Shown: in pieces, positions 35,862 to 45,259 of the stretch
Position numbering within the stretch: the first letter of the stretch is position 1
Layout of the letters: the number at the start of each line of letters is the position of its first letter
Assembly: GCA_010094045.1 (NCBI GenBank)
Contig: ML986619.1
Coordinates: 70,858-134,857, forward strand
Direction of reading: 5' to 3'
DNA length: 64,000 bases
Source of the DNA: Lojkania enalia
Lineage: Eukaryota; Ascomycota; Dothideomycetes; Pleosporales
Position numbers and translations under genes: made by a program
Notes under the pieces: model-generated
What the model was told of the DNA's origin: nothing
The model's input: the letters and a program-made list of their open reading frames with translations, nothing else
The model's database searches: none

Positions 35862-36709
35862 GAGCGTTGCGCCGCTACGCTCAAAGACAAAGTCACGAGG
35901 ATATGATGGAGCAAAAGGGTGAATTAGCCAGGCAATGGTATCAATTAGTATATTTCTGTTTCGAGAGGTCAATCATACTGATGCATCGTGTCCAGAAATC
36001 TGGGCATCGACAAGCTAACCTCGCGCTATCGCGCCGTTGGACGGCTCCACATCTCAAATGCGGGGGGATCAACTAGCCACGCACGCAATGAATGCAGTAG
36101 TTGTAGCTCAGTTCGTAACCACTCTAATATCACTCATATAGAAATCTTGCGTCGAATAATAATCGGTAAGAGCTTCTGATAAAAGCAATAATGCCCGAAT
36201 GGTTTGGGTGGAGAACTACGTGATCATGTGGCTGCGTTGCGATACCCCGCCGACTGATAGGCGCAGCGGAGCTGACGCGGGGATAGAGGGGCCATCAGTG
36301 TCATGAAACGTCGACGTTCCTTGTACGCTCCAAGACTCTAGAGTTCCAATCCTAATTTCTTATCACTTAGATGTGGGTTGGGAGGCCATATACTTAGCTG
36401 GGCCGCGCCGCATGTTCCTCATTTGTCATTGAGCCTCTACTGAACGGTATACGCGTATCGGCGGGCGACTTATCATCTCCGAGCACCAGCAATCGCCCGA
36501 CGCTTCTCCAAAGTACGCTTGTACAAAGTGTTTATATTGATGTTCAGACTCATTGTCCCTCAGGGCTTCTATCGTCATAATTTATTGATGTAAGAATTGC
36601 AACATCCAGCTCGGCTAGCCGACAGCAACCCCCGCTGTCTGCGACCGGACTGAACACTTCTTGACCTCGATAACGATATACAGCTTACTAGCAGCTTCAT
36701 ACTATCAAA
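35862..36709. other. Intergenic region
   Basis: 848 bp with no supported feature other than the presumed promoter of the following large gene. Confidence 0.6.
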
Positions 36710-39700
36710 ATGGGCTGGTGGCGCCGCGATCCCTTACAATGGTGTCGCTCATCACTACTCCGCTATGGCCGGCTCTCCCTCCGCGATGACGGTCCGCTCC
36801 GCAGTCGCTGCTTCTCCAAGTCCCAACAGAATCCCGCCCAACACAATGATAATGACAATGAAGGGCGACCGGCTGGGCTGACTGATGTTGAATGGATACA
36901 ACTCCGCCACTATCGGCGCTGGAAACAGCGTCTACAAGAGGACCCATACCGAGCCTTGTTCGGCGCCAGCAATGATATGCTCCGCGGCAAGGGTTTGAGA
37001 GAGTATGAATGGGTTTACAGGGCGTTTCCGAAATGGATGAGAGAGGAGATAGACCTGCATAAGTGGCATTCGAAAGTTAAGCCAGGAAAGTGTGATCCCT
37101 CAGATCCGCCTGTTTCGGATGGGGCCGATTATTCGAAGAAGGCCAATATATCGGCCGCAAGTGATCCGAACGCAAGACAATCTACATTCAAGGCCTCAAA
37201 CTTTGAGTCTACTGAATATTGGAGGGGTGTGGCTTCTCCATCGGATTCTAGACGTCCGCTAGAGAATGTCACAGGGTTAGATGTAACGTCAGATACCAGC
37301 AAGCCAAGATCCAAAGATACATCGGTAGGAAGGGTGGCTGCTAAGACTGAGGCTGAGGCTCCCCAAGAGTTCGTCCCTAAGGAAGGCTCATATAGTGCTC
37401 ATGTATCGTCTTCTGAAAGAACATCCAAACCCGATAACGCGCAACCATCGGAGCAAGAAGCTTCTTCTCGAGAAACAACGTTCATCAAAGAGTTTCTCGC
37501 GGGCTCTCCCAAGTCAGTATTGAGTGATGAAAGCAAGAGCAAGGATTGGAGGCAGACAGTCTTGGACAGGAGAGTGTCTCCGACATTCGCGCCAGAGCTT
37601 AGGGGGTCTGAACTACCTTCTAACAAAGCTTCCATCGAGCCGAAAGTCCGCTCTTCTCTGCTGGCCTCTGAAACAGAGCCGTTACCAACAGATTCTTTAC
37701 CTAGCGAGCGATTCTGGCCCGCTATGTCCAATCGCGGACAGTCTCTAGCAGACCAACTTTCGCCAATCCCTTCTTCACAGTCATGTGGAGATGGTAAATC
37801 AATTAATCAGAATCAGGTTTTGAACAGCGACGTGGCTTTTCCAGAAGACTCGAGCAAGGCTATCAAAGTGGGTTTTATCGACCCGAACACTCGCGAATGG
37901 AGATATAACCTCCTCGATGCCAACGAGGATGCTACGGCGAGCCCCGCGACTGAACAGTCGCGCGCAGGGGACACGATTGAAGTTGGGCATAAGGATCCAA
38001 TTAGTGGCGAATGGACGCGCGGTCCTATTATCTCCAAAGACGCTGCCAATCATGTTCGTCAGGCTCCACCACAGACATCGGACAGAAGTTATGTAGCAGG
38101 GCAAAAAGCCTCGAATGAAGTAGAAGAACCTGCGGTTAAGTATCAAAATATGCCTGACGTACCCGCGAAATCTCAAGAAAAGAGCGCATCCCCGAGTTCA
38201 ACATCCCATAGGCTCATCCAGCTTCCAGAGCATGACTTGGACTTTATTACTGCGGAGCAAATTCGAGCATCTATGGGGGCTAGAAAGAGTGCGAAGGAAA
38301 GCGATGAAGAGAAGATATTGTCAGGAGAAAGACTAGAGAACGATTTTGAGAATGTGTACAGCGAGGAACCGGGTATCGATCCCATGATCGAGACGAAGAT
38401 TGTGAATGAGCAAGGAATGCGGCGGATGGAGAGAGATCTAAAGGAAGAGAATATCAAAGCAGAAGCTAAAATTAATGAGCCCTTAGATCCTCCTCATCCT
38501 CTCGCAAGTGAGAGTACTTTAGCGCGTCTAACTAGGTGGCTGAGAACGAGTAGTGATACTTTTACTCAACATTTCTGGCAGCAACCATTACCGGAAGACG
38601 AACTTTGGAGAAAGGCTAAAGCTACGGCTATGTCGTCCGATGGTCTCTTGAAGGGCGTAATCACTGGCGTCCAGAAAAGTCACAACTCTATGAAACAAGT
38701 TAAAGAAGACCTTGGGAGAGAACTCCCTTGCAGTTATCTTCTTGCATCCTTGCTCACCCGATATGAAGAAAGGATTGTCCCGACGGATGGGCTCAAGTAC
38801 GATCACCACCCTGCCCTTCTCTTAGACCACGTCGAGCGATTTTCGAGCTCAGACCCAGTGAAAAGAGTCAACTTGCTCCGCAAAGATCTTTATGAAATTG
38901 AAGTAGAGTATGAAAGGGCATGCAAGTCACTCGACCAGATGCAAAAAGCCCCGGCAATTTTGTATCCTTCTTACAAGGGGTTGAAGACCGCATCTGCTGT
39001 TCTAGAGAAAAACACAAAGCTGAGTCGCAGGCTACTTTTTAGTGTTCAAGCAGGCCTAGAAAGCCAAAACTCCAGGGCTGTGTTACTGAAACCGGCATAT
39101 TTGGACCTCGCCCACCGTTTGCTTTCGATGAGAGATGCTCAGCTTGCGCTCCAGAATCTCGTTGAGCGCGCTCTACAGGTATTTGACTTAAATGGAGAAA
39201 TTAAAGGCCAGGCAAAAGTACTCGGCATGGATGCAGATGCTACCGTGAAAGATGATGTGAAGACGAAGCTTACCGTGGCTGCACTCCGTTTTGCTGCTGC
39301 CGAGAAAAGGCTCAACGAGGAGATTGAAGCCCAGAAAGATGCTATGCGAGGCCTCTCTGATGACGGATACGCGCGAGAGCCCATACCCACCCGGAAGATC
39401 TCTTTAGATTTGCCTAGTCCCCTGGCTAATAGCCTCTTCAGGCCATTTGGAAAGCAATTGGATAGCCTAGGCAAGGAAGAGTCTAGTACTGCTGCTGAAA
39501 AAGATTCTTTTGCCGGGATTAAGCAGGATGCAGCAGATAAAGAGCTCGTAACCGAAATTAGAAAAATTTATGAAGACACGTACGGCCCTATAACGGTCAA
39601 CCATCGTCAGATACTCGAAGAAAAGAGGGAGACCACAGCAGAGGAGACGGAGCCTACTCGCATATCAAAACAGGAGTCGAAGAACGATATCCCTGTGGAG

Positions 39701-40495
39701 CAACTTGGTTCACGACCGGCAGTGGCCTCGTCTGTTATTCCAGACAATATATCTATTTTACCAAAGTCTCTAGAGGCTCCGGCGGCGACAACAGAGGCTA
39801 ATAAACTTTCTTCCGATGTTGCTTCACCACCTCAAGAGTGCGCTTCTGCTAGGAAAGCCGATGCCCCAATCAATCCTGGAGAGCAGGAGCAAAAGTCTAG
39901 CGCGGAGTTCTCGGATTCCACCTTAGAATCACCTCACCCGTCCATGCCACCTACGCCTATAATCTCCAAAGTTCTGGCTTACGATCCTGCTACAGACGAG
40001 GTTTCAGTAATGACAACGCAGAGCTATACACCATCACCATCCTCCTCTTATGTTCCGCTTCATGAAGCCCTCCAATCTCTTGATTCCCCTTCCAAATTCC
40101 TTCCACATTTGCCATTAGGCTTTGATATTATAGCTGCTCAGCGCAATCTCCTTATTATCCGTGAATCCGAGGAACCGAGCACAGAAATCCGCGATATGAG
40201 AATCGCATCGGAGAACGAAACCAGGGATGAGGAGTGGAAAAGGATCAATCCTGTTGATGGCACGATGAGGTTTAGTCCGACGGGATATGTGGGTGTGGAC
40301 GATTTGAGGGAAGAAGTTGGTAGGGAAATGGAGGCTATTAGACGGAGAAGGGCGGAAGAGAAGAGGAAGGAGAGTAGAGACAACAGTACAGGGAAGAAGA
40401 GAGGAGGAGCGATTGCGGGCGTCCTGAAGACAGGGATTTTGGCCGCTGTCGGATGTTATGTTATTGGTGTTGTTGGAGAGTTATTTAGCAAGTGA
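36710..40495 (+). CDS. Large disordered protein with C-terminal membrane anchor, probably mitochondrial
   Basis: A single-exon gene of 1261 residues. The N-terminus is Arg-rich and lacks acidic residues over the first 24 positions (MGWWRRDPLQWCRSSLLRYG), as in a mitochondrial presequence. It is followed by a conserved-looking block, HYRRWKQRLQEDPYRALFGA. The middle is Ser/Glu-rich and disordered, with two similar short units, VGFIDPNTREWR and VGHKDPISGEW, about 40 residues apart. A helical region (about residues 640-890) contains many heptad-like Leu/Glu/Lys segments. The final about 40 residues are basic and then hydrophobic (AGVLKTGILAAVGCYVIGVV), a tail anchor or inner-membrane span. I recognise it only as a fungal-specific conserved hypothetical. 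No function is assigned. Confidence 0.85.
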   Translation: MGWWRRDPLQWCRSSLLRYGRLSLRDDGPLRSRCFSKSQQNPAQHNDNDNEGRPAGLTDVEWIQLRHYRRWKQRLQEDPYRALFGASNDMLRGKGLREYEWVYRAFPKWMREEIDLHKWHSKVKPGKCDPSDPPVSDGADYSKKANISAASDPNARQSTFKASNFESTEYWRGVASPSDSRRPLENVTGLDVTSDTSKPRSKDTSVGRVAAKTEAEAPQEFVPKEGSYSAHVSSSERTSKPDNAQPSEQEASSRETTFIKEFLAGSPKSVLSDESKSKDWRQTVLDRRVSPTFAPELRGSELPSNKASIEPKVRSSLLASETEPLPTDSLPSERFWPAMSNRGQSLADQLSPIPSSQSCGDGKSINQNQVLNSDVAFPEDSSKAIKVGFIDPNTREWRYNLLDANEDATASPATEQSRAGDTIEVGHKDPISGEWTRGPIISKDAANHVRQAPPQTSDRSYVAGQKASNEVEEPAVKYQNMPDVPAKSQEKSASPSSTSHRLIQLPEHDLDFITAEQIRASMGARKSAKESDEEKILSGERLENDFENVYSEEPGIDPMIETKIVNEQGMRRMERDLKEENIKAEAKINEPLDPPHPLASESTLARLTRWLRTSSDTFTQHFWQQPLPEDELWRKAKATAMSSDGLLKGVITGVQKSHNSMKQVKEDLGRELPCSYLLASLLTRYEERIVPTDGLKYDHHPALLLDHVERFSSSDPVKRVNLLRKDLYEIEVEYERACKSLDQMQKAPAILYPSYKGLKTASAVLEKNTKLSRRLLFSVQAGLESQNSRAVLLKPAYLDLAHRLLSMRDAQLALQNLVERALQVFDLNGEIKGQAKVLGMDADATVKDDVKTKLTVAALRFAAAEKRLNEEIEAQKDAMRGLSDDGYAREPIPTRKISLDLPSPLANSLFRPFGKQLDSLGKEESSTAAEKDSFAGIKQDAADKELVTEIRKIYEDTYGPITVNHRQILEEKRETTAEETEPTRISKQESKNDIPVEQLGSRPAVASSVIPDNISILPKSLEAPAATTEANKLSSDVASPPQECASARKADAPINPGEQEQKSSAEFSDSTLESPHPSMPPTPIISKVLAYDPATDEVSVMTTQSYTPSPSSSYVPLHEALQSLDSPSKFLPHLPLGFDIIAAQRNLLIIRESEEPSTEIRDMRIASENETRDEEWKRINPVDGTMRFSPTGYVGVDDLREEVGREMEAIRRRRAEEKRKESRDNSTGKKRGGAIAGVLKTGILAAVGCYVIGVVGELFSK

Positions 40496-41028
40496 GGGAC
40501 GAGGGGAAAATTTACTTGATAGGGGGTTTTCGGTCAATCATAGGTAATGGGAATGGCGTTTGGGTATCAGGAACATTTGAGCATGACGAGGGCGTGTAAG
40601 GTAGCACGACTCCTGTAATATAGGCAATGGATAAGATTCTACACTTCCCATTCCGCCAGCCGCAAAAGGCTTATCTAAGCATGAATAAATTCCCAGCAAA
40701 GTACTGTGGTAACCTTGGCATGTCCATTCATTTCATTGCTAGCTGTGGATTTCTGCCTAAGCCGCCAAAAACGGTGGCTTCCCAAAGCAGGAACTGCTAG
40801 AGTAGTGATTTAAAACACACACCCTGTTATTATAATACTGTTCTCCAAACCGGCCTGTGCCTGCCCAATAAGATTCCAATAAGGTCCCATTGACATACGG
40901 ATGTAAGTACCCCGCGGTAGGCTAGCGGGGCTTATCGATACCAGCGCGACTCATTTGTTTCCTAGTCATCTCGATCACACCTTCCACTAACCAAGACTGA
41001 TTACAACGACTCATCAAAACGAGCCACA
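40496..41028. other. Intergenic region
   Basis: 533 bp between two plus-strand genes. Nothing is seen beyond a presumed promoter. Confidence 0.6.
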
Positions 41029-41986
41029 ATGACTGCGTAGGCAATCCAGTCCCGGGTTCATACTCTTCCAAAGTTACTAATTCTTGATCAGGGATTTCAG
41101 AATGCCCGTAAGTGAGGAGTTGGATGCTGCGGTGGCCGCCTCCGAGAGCATTTGCAAATCAGGCAGCAAGCGCAGAGCTTCTGACGAGCACGAGAAGCAA
41201 ACCGTCACCAAACGTCTGCGCAAAGAACAAATATTTCGCTTTCTGGATCTCCCACAGGGTCAGTTCACTACAAGCACGACCTGCTTTGGCTGCAAGTCTA
41301 ACATGCTAGCAGAAATCCAGAATTGGATATACGAGATTGCGGTCGAAGACACGACCCGAACATGGCCTCTTAAACCGATTTCCCCAATCTTTAACAGGAA
41401 GCCGACGGCCGCCCGAAACAATGACAAGGGACCACCCCGCGTCTACCCCTACCTCGGCCTTACACAGACCTGCACCAAGATTCGCTCCGAGTTCCGCGGT
41501 TGGTGGATGGAAGGACACCGCGTCCTCCTCACCGAGCTCGACAAATACCTTTCAGTCTTCTACCGCCATCCACCGCGGAAGGATCGCTACCGCCACGAGG
41601 CATACATGAACACAGATGGGAAACTTAGAGTGATTCTAGTCTCTGGTGTCCGGTATCTCAATATCCTCCGTCTGATTAAGTTCAGCATTAAGTTTCCGAA
41701 ATATGTCATTACCTTTGAAGCCACGCCGGTGTTTTCCCAGGAAGTGATTCGCGGGTGGCAAGCATTGCTTGATAACCGCAATCTGCAGTGGGTGAAGTGG
41801 GTGAGGGGGAATGCGCTCTCCGATGTGAGACTTATGGATTCGAGGTTGGTTCTCGTCTTCCATGCGAAGCATGCTAGGCCGTGGATGCATCCCACACTTA
41901 GTCGAAGAATTCCAGATGGATTTTTGCAGGAGGCTGGGCTGGACAAGATCCCTTATTGGAATTTTGATACGGCGGTCAACTATTGA
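41029..41986 (+). CDS. Fungal 'LPxEIxNxIY' domain protein (F-box-like relative), function unknown
   Basis: The first coding exon is only eight bases (41029-41036, ATGACTGC). It is joined by a 55-nt intron with a TACTAAT branch point to 41092. A second intron of 51 nt (41259-41309, GTCAGT..TCTAACATGCTAG) is in frame with no stop, so it is easily overlooked. Removing it creates LPQAEIQNWIYEIA, the signature (LPxEIRNxIY) that opens a large fungal family often annotated F-box-like. About 283 residues result. The N-terminus carries KRRASDEHEKQTVTKRLRK, a likely bipartite NLS. The body contains YPYLGLTQTCTKIRSEFR, which is also typical of the family (LLxxCRQIRxE). Molecular role is unknown. Confidence 0.8.
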
Positions 41987-42927
41987 GGAGAGTAAGAGCC
42001 GTACACCTGTAGTGGTGTCGGGTAGAGTATATTCTATGTTGCAAGGTCCTAGCTTCGGGTATTTGATTTATTTGAGTCTCCATTCTTTCCAAGAATCCTT
42101 AGTGGTATCTAATAACTTTCCGCAGCTAGTCTTTTGTGGAAAATGCGCGCCCTCAGGCCGAATATAAGAGAAACTTAAAAGATGGAACCTTTGAGCTAGT
42201 GGACATTGATGAAGTTTCTAGAGCAGAGGTAAGGTAGAGGATACTAATGAGGGGAAAGTAGTGTGTTAATTGAGACATTGAGTCTTACAGAATTTTATAC
42301 ATCTTAACGGTAGTCCTAGAATCAGCATTCCTTAACATCAAAATTTCACATTTACCAATTACTTAGGTTTTCTAGATATACGAATATCCCCATTTATATC
42401 GATAGTAAGTTTGCTCAAGACGGCGAAGAGTCCTGGGCCAGGAACTTAAAAACGGCTGTCTTGAGAACTTTCCGCTGGCGAAACAAGCGAAGATCTTTCT
42501 TGGAAATTTGCCGCCAATTCCATTTCTCCATCGCTTTACAAGGATCTTACCAAGGATCTTCTGATGCTGTACGCCCCTTTTCATCCTGGTTCTATTGGGG
42601 CGCTAGTCCAATCGGGAAAGGGCGGGACAGGCTTCTTCCAACCTCACCATTCAGGCAGTTTCGCCTCTCCCGGCGTCTGAAACAGGCCTCCTCCAATATT
42701 CTTGCTCCCGCGTCACGAATAGTCACACGCACCCAATCGCATATCTAGAGACATCATACTCCTTTACTTCGGTTGTTCTGCATATCTCGGCGCTTCGCTG
42801 ACGCCTATTGTTATTGGCCTTATGTGCCGGCAAGCAATCCGTCTCAACAGCCGTTTCCTAGACAGATATTCAAGCGGTGAGAGTGATGTGGTTAATGAGC
42901 CAATTACATTATCGTGGAATATTACCG
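41987..42927. other. Intergenic region
   Basis: 941 bp between convergent genes. No coding, RNA or repeat feature is supported. Confidence 0.55.
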
Positions 42928-43818
42928 CTACGTACTAGTTGCCGTACTAACAGGCAACGTAACTGGCGTCGCAGAAGAAGACGAGCTTGCCGTGGGCGTC
43001 CCACCACCCCCTCCATTCTTCTTTTGTACCACTGCCTGCACGACCTGGCCTGCGGTGTTGAATACGATATCCACCAATGCGTTCAATGGCTGGTAAGAGA
43101 ACGTCTTCTGGACGAGACCCTGCCCAACCTGTTTCTCGTCCCCAACCTGCGTCATGTTTAACTTGTAGTTGCCAACGATGGTCGATAGTGTGCCTGAAGC
43201 CCCTCCAACCACTTCCTGTACAATGTTTCCGAGGTTGTCGATTAGGAAGTTGAGTGTTGTTCCGCCTTGGGTGACTGAGCCAATGAGTCCATCGACTGCG
43301 CCGATAACGTCACCAACCAGATCAGTTACGTTGTTGATAAGGCCAATCAATAAAGGATTGAGATCGAGTGATTCGAACACGCGGTCCACGATTTCCACTA
43401 GATGGCCAAGGCGAACAACGAGTTCGAGGTTTGCGTCGACGTCCGCGATCGTGATGTTGATCTTCTGCACCCCGACTTGAACGCCCGCATTGATCTGAAC
43501 GAGGCCTGCAACTTTTGCGTTCAGGTTGATATCGGCTTGAAGGTCATCCACATTTAGCTCGATACGGCCGACATGAAGTTCGGGGACGTTTAGATAGACA
43601 TCAGGAGGACTAGAGGTGGGAGCGACTTCAGGAGGAGCTGTAGATGATCCGCTTCCAGCCGGAGGTGGAGTTGTACTTCCGCCAGTGATTGGGCCTGCAC
43701 TCGTCGATGGAATTGAACTCGTCGCCGACGAAGTCGATTGCGCTAAAATCTGTGTTGAGAAGACAATTATGAAGAGGACGCCGACAAGCAGCATGCGAAA
43801 GGAAAGGAGAGACGGCAT
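42928..43818 (-). CDS. Secreted protein A of a divergent paralogous pair
   Basis: Single exon, 296 residues from the Met at 43818 (an in-frame Met at 43872 would bury the signal peptide). A signal peptide (LLVGVLFIIVFSTQILAQ) is followed by a Ser/Thr/Pro-rich linker and PPDVYLNVPELHVG. The core has two tandem amphipathic units of about 33 residues. The first is GRIELNVDDLQADINLNAKV..LVQINAG; the second is QKINITIADVDANLELVVRL..LVEIVDR. SLDLNPLL and a Val/Gly/Leu-rich helix-like stretch follow. A C-terminal domain includes FSYQPLNALVDIVFNTAGQV, then poly-Gly and a Ser/Thr tail suited to O-glycosylation. There is no GPI-type hydrophobic end. Its neighbour across 517 bp is a paralogue. I do not know a function; a cell-wall or extracellular role is inference. 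Confidence 0.85.
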   Translation of the reverse strand: MPSLLSFRMLLVGVLFIIVFSTQILAQSTSSATSSIPSTSAGPITGGSTTPPPAGSGSSTAPPEVAPTSSPPDVYLNVPELHVGRIELNVDDLQADINLNAKVAGLVQINAGVQVGVQKINITIADVDANLELVVRLGHLVEIVDRVFESLDLNPLLIGLINNVTDLVGDVIGAVDGLIGSVTQGGTTLNFLIDNLGNIVQEVVGGASGTLSTIVGNYKLNMTQVGDEKQVGQGLVQKTFSYQPLNALVDIVFNTAGQVVQAVVQKKNGGGGGTPTASSSSSATPVTLPVSTATST

Positions 43819-44335
43819 GTTGCGACATGCAGTGGGTTCGATAGCAACGAATGTTGGGATGAGCGCGAGCAAGGAGTTGAAGTGAGTTTCGCGAAGATAA
43901 AGCCCATCTAACTTTTAAAGATGTAGATACGAGATCGTGGGAAATCGAAATTCCCATAAGCAATTCCGGGTAAATGTCAATGCAAGCGCGACCGGGGTAA
44001 GTACAGGGCTGACGCAGATGTTCTCTTGGGATCAAGTCTCTTGAAACAAGGCTAGCGGGCCGAATACTTGATTTTCAACGGGATTTTGGATCGGGATTGG
44101 CCTCCTTAATAAAAAAAATCTAATGGCCATCTGGGCTGACCCGTCGATAGTCGGTTATGCATCCGCGCGAGCAATCGCGTCGAGAACATTTGTCAATGTC
44201 GTTCCCCCACCTGTTACATCTGACTTTCAGTTCACATGAAGCTCCTATCTTCCCACTTGTCCTGTAAATTGTCCCTTCGTAGCTTGTGAAGCCGCGTCCG
44301 CTCTCTTTAGACTCATTCAACTATCAGCATTTAAA
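43819..44335. promoter_or_regulatory. Bidirectional promoter of the secreted paralogue pair
   Basis: A 517-bp spacer between divergent start codons of two paralogues, so shared control is likely. An AAAAAAAATC tract lies near 44110. No clear TATA box could be assigned. Confidence 0.5.
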
Positions 44336-45259
44336 ATGGTGCGCTCACTTTTCTCCATCCTAACTCTCTTCCTCCTCCCACTTCTCACCCTGGCCCAATC
44401 CATATCCGACAGCGACGGCTACACTGGTTACAAGCTCGACATCCGACAAGACGGTGATCCGTTTGCGGTCGTTTATGAGACCGAAAGCACTAAAAACAAT
44501 GTCTCATCCTTGGTTCCCGAACCCGACGTTTTCCTGAATGCTTCAGTGCACGTCGGCGAAATCAACATCGAGGTCCAAAATTTGACTGCAAAGGTCAATC
44601 TCGACGCCCAAGTCCTGCAACTGCTGCAATTCAATGCTGGGGTTGATTTGAGCATTAACCGCGTGAGACTGCTTATCCAGAACGTTACTGCGAAAGTACT
44701 ACTCGAAGCGCGGCTGGAAAATCTGGTGTTGATGATCAACGATACACTGAACTCCATTGATCTGAACCCTATTATTGCAGAATTGGGCAATGGGCTCGGA
44801 ACGATTATCAATGAGACTGGGAATCTAATTGGAGATGTCACTGGTGAGGAACAAACGAATCAGAAAAGAGGTATCGACTTGATGCAATTCCAACTCGAGC
44901 AAAACATCCTCTACTCCGTAAATGACTATAGCGGCAACACGCACACCAATCGCATCCTCGCGCAAAATGGCGACATCGTGGATCAGATGCTTGACAACAA
45001 CGGGAACGTTCAGGGCCAGCAGAACGTCGGTAGTTACCTAAGAGATATGCGCTTCAATGGGTTTAATGAGAGCGTTACGTATAAGGGGCAAGAGGTTTGG
45101 GAGGTCGAGTATGTGTATGAACCGTTTGCCGGCTTGTACGCCATTTCGGGGATTTTCTTGGACAAGACAAGTGGAGAAGTGGTGGGAACGCAGTTACTGG
45201 CTGAGGCGAGAGGCGGTGGGACGAGTACCATTGGTGCTAATGAAGAACTGAAATCGTAG
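44336..45259 (+). CDS. Secreted protein B of a divergent paralogous pair
   Basis: Single exon, 307 residues. The signal peptide is MVRSLFSILTLFLLPLLTLA. The core parallels protein A: EPDVFLNASVHVGEINIEVQ (A has PDVYLNVPELHVGRIELNV). Two tandem units follow, INIEVQNLTAKVNLDAQV and VRLLIQNVTAKVLLEARL, then SIDLNPIIAELG against SLDLNPLL. The C-terminal domain also matches in layout: NGDIVDQML, VGSYLRDM, VYEPFAGLYAISGIF and GEVVGTQLL. Several NxT/NxS sequons occur (NVS, NAS, NLT, NVT, NDT, NET, NES). A KR pair (QKRGID) in the middle may be a Kex2 site. Unlike A, it lacks the Ser/Thr-rich linkers. Function is unknown. Confidence 0.85.
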   Translation: MVRSLFSILTLFLLPLLTLAQSISDSDGYTGYKLDIRQDGDPFAVVYETESTKNNVSSLVPEPDVFLNASVHVGEINIEVQNLTAKVNLDAQVLQLLQFNAGVDLSINRVRLLIQNVTAKVLLEARLENLVLMINDTLNSIDLNPIIAELGNGLGTIINETGNLIGDVTGEEQTNQKRGIDLMQFQLEQNILYSVNDYSGNTHTNRILAQNGDIVDQMLDNNGNVQGQQNVGSYLRDMRFNGFNESVTYKGQEVWEVEYVYEPFAGLYAISGIFLDKTSGEVVGTQLLAEARGGGTSTIGANEELKS

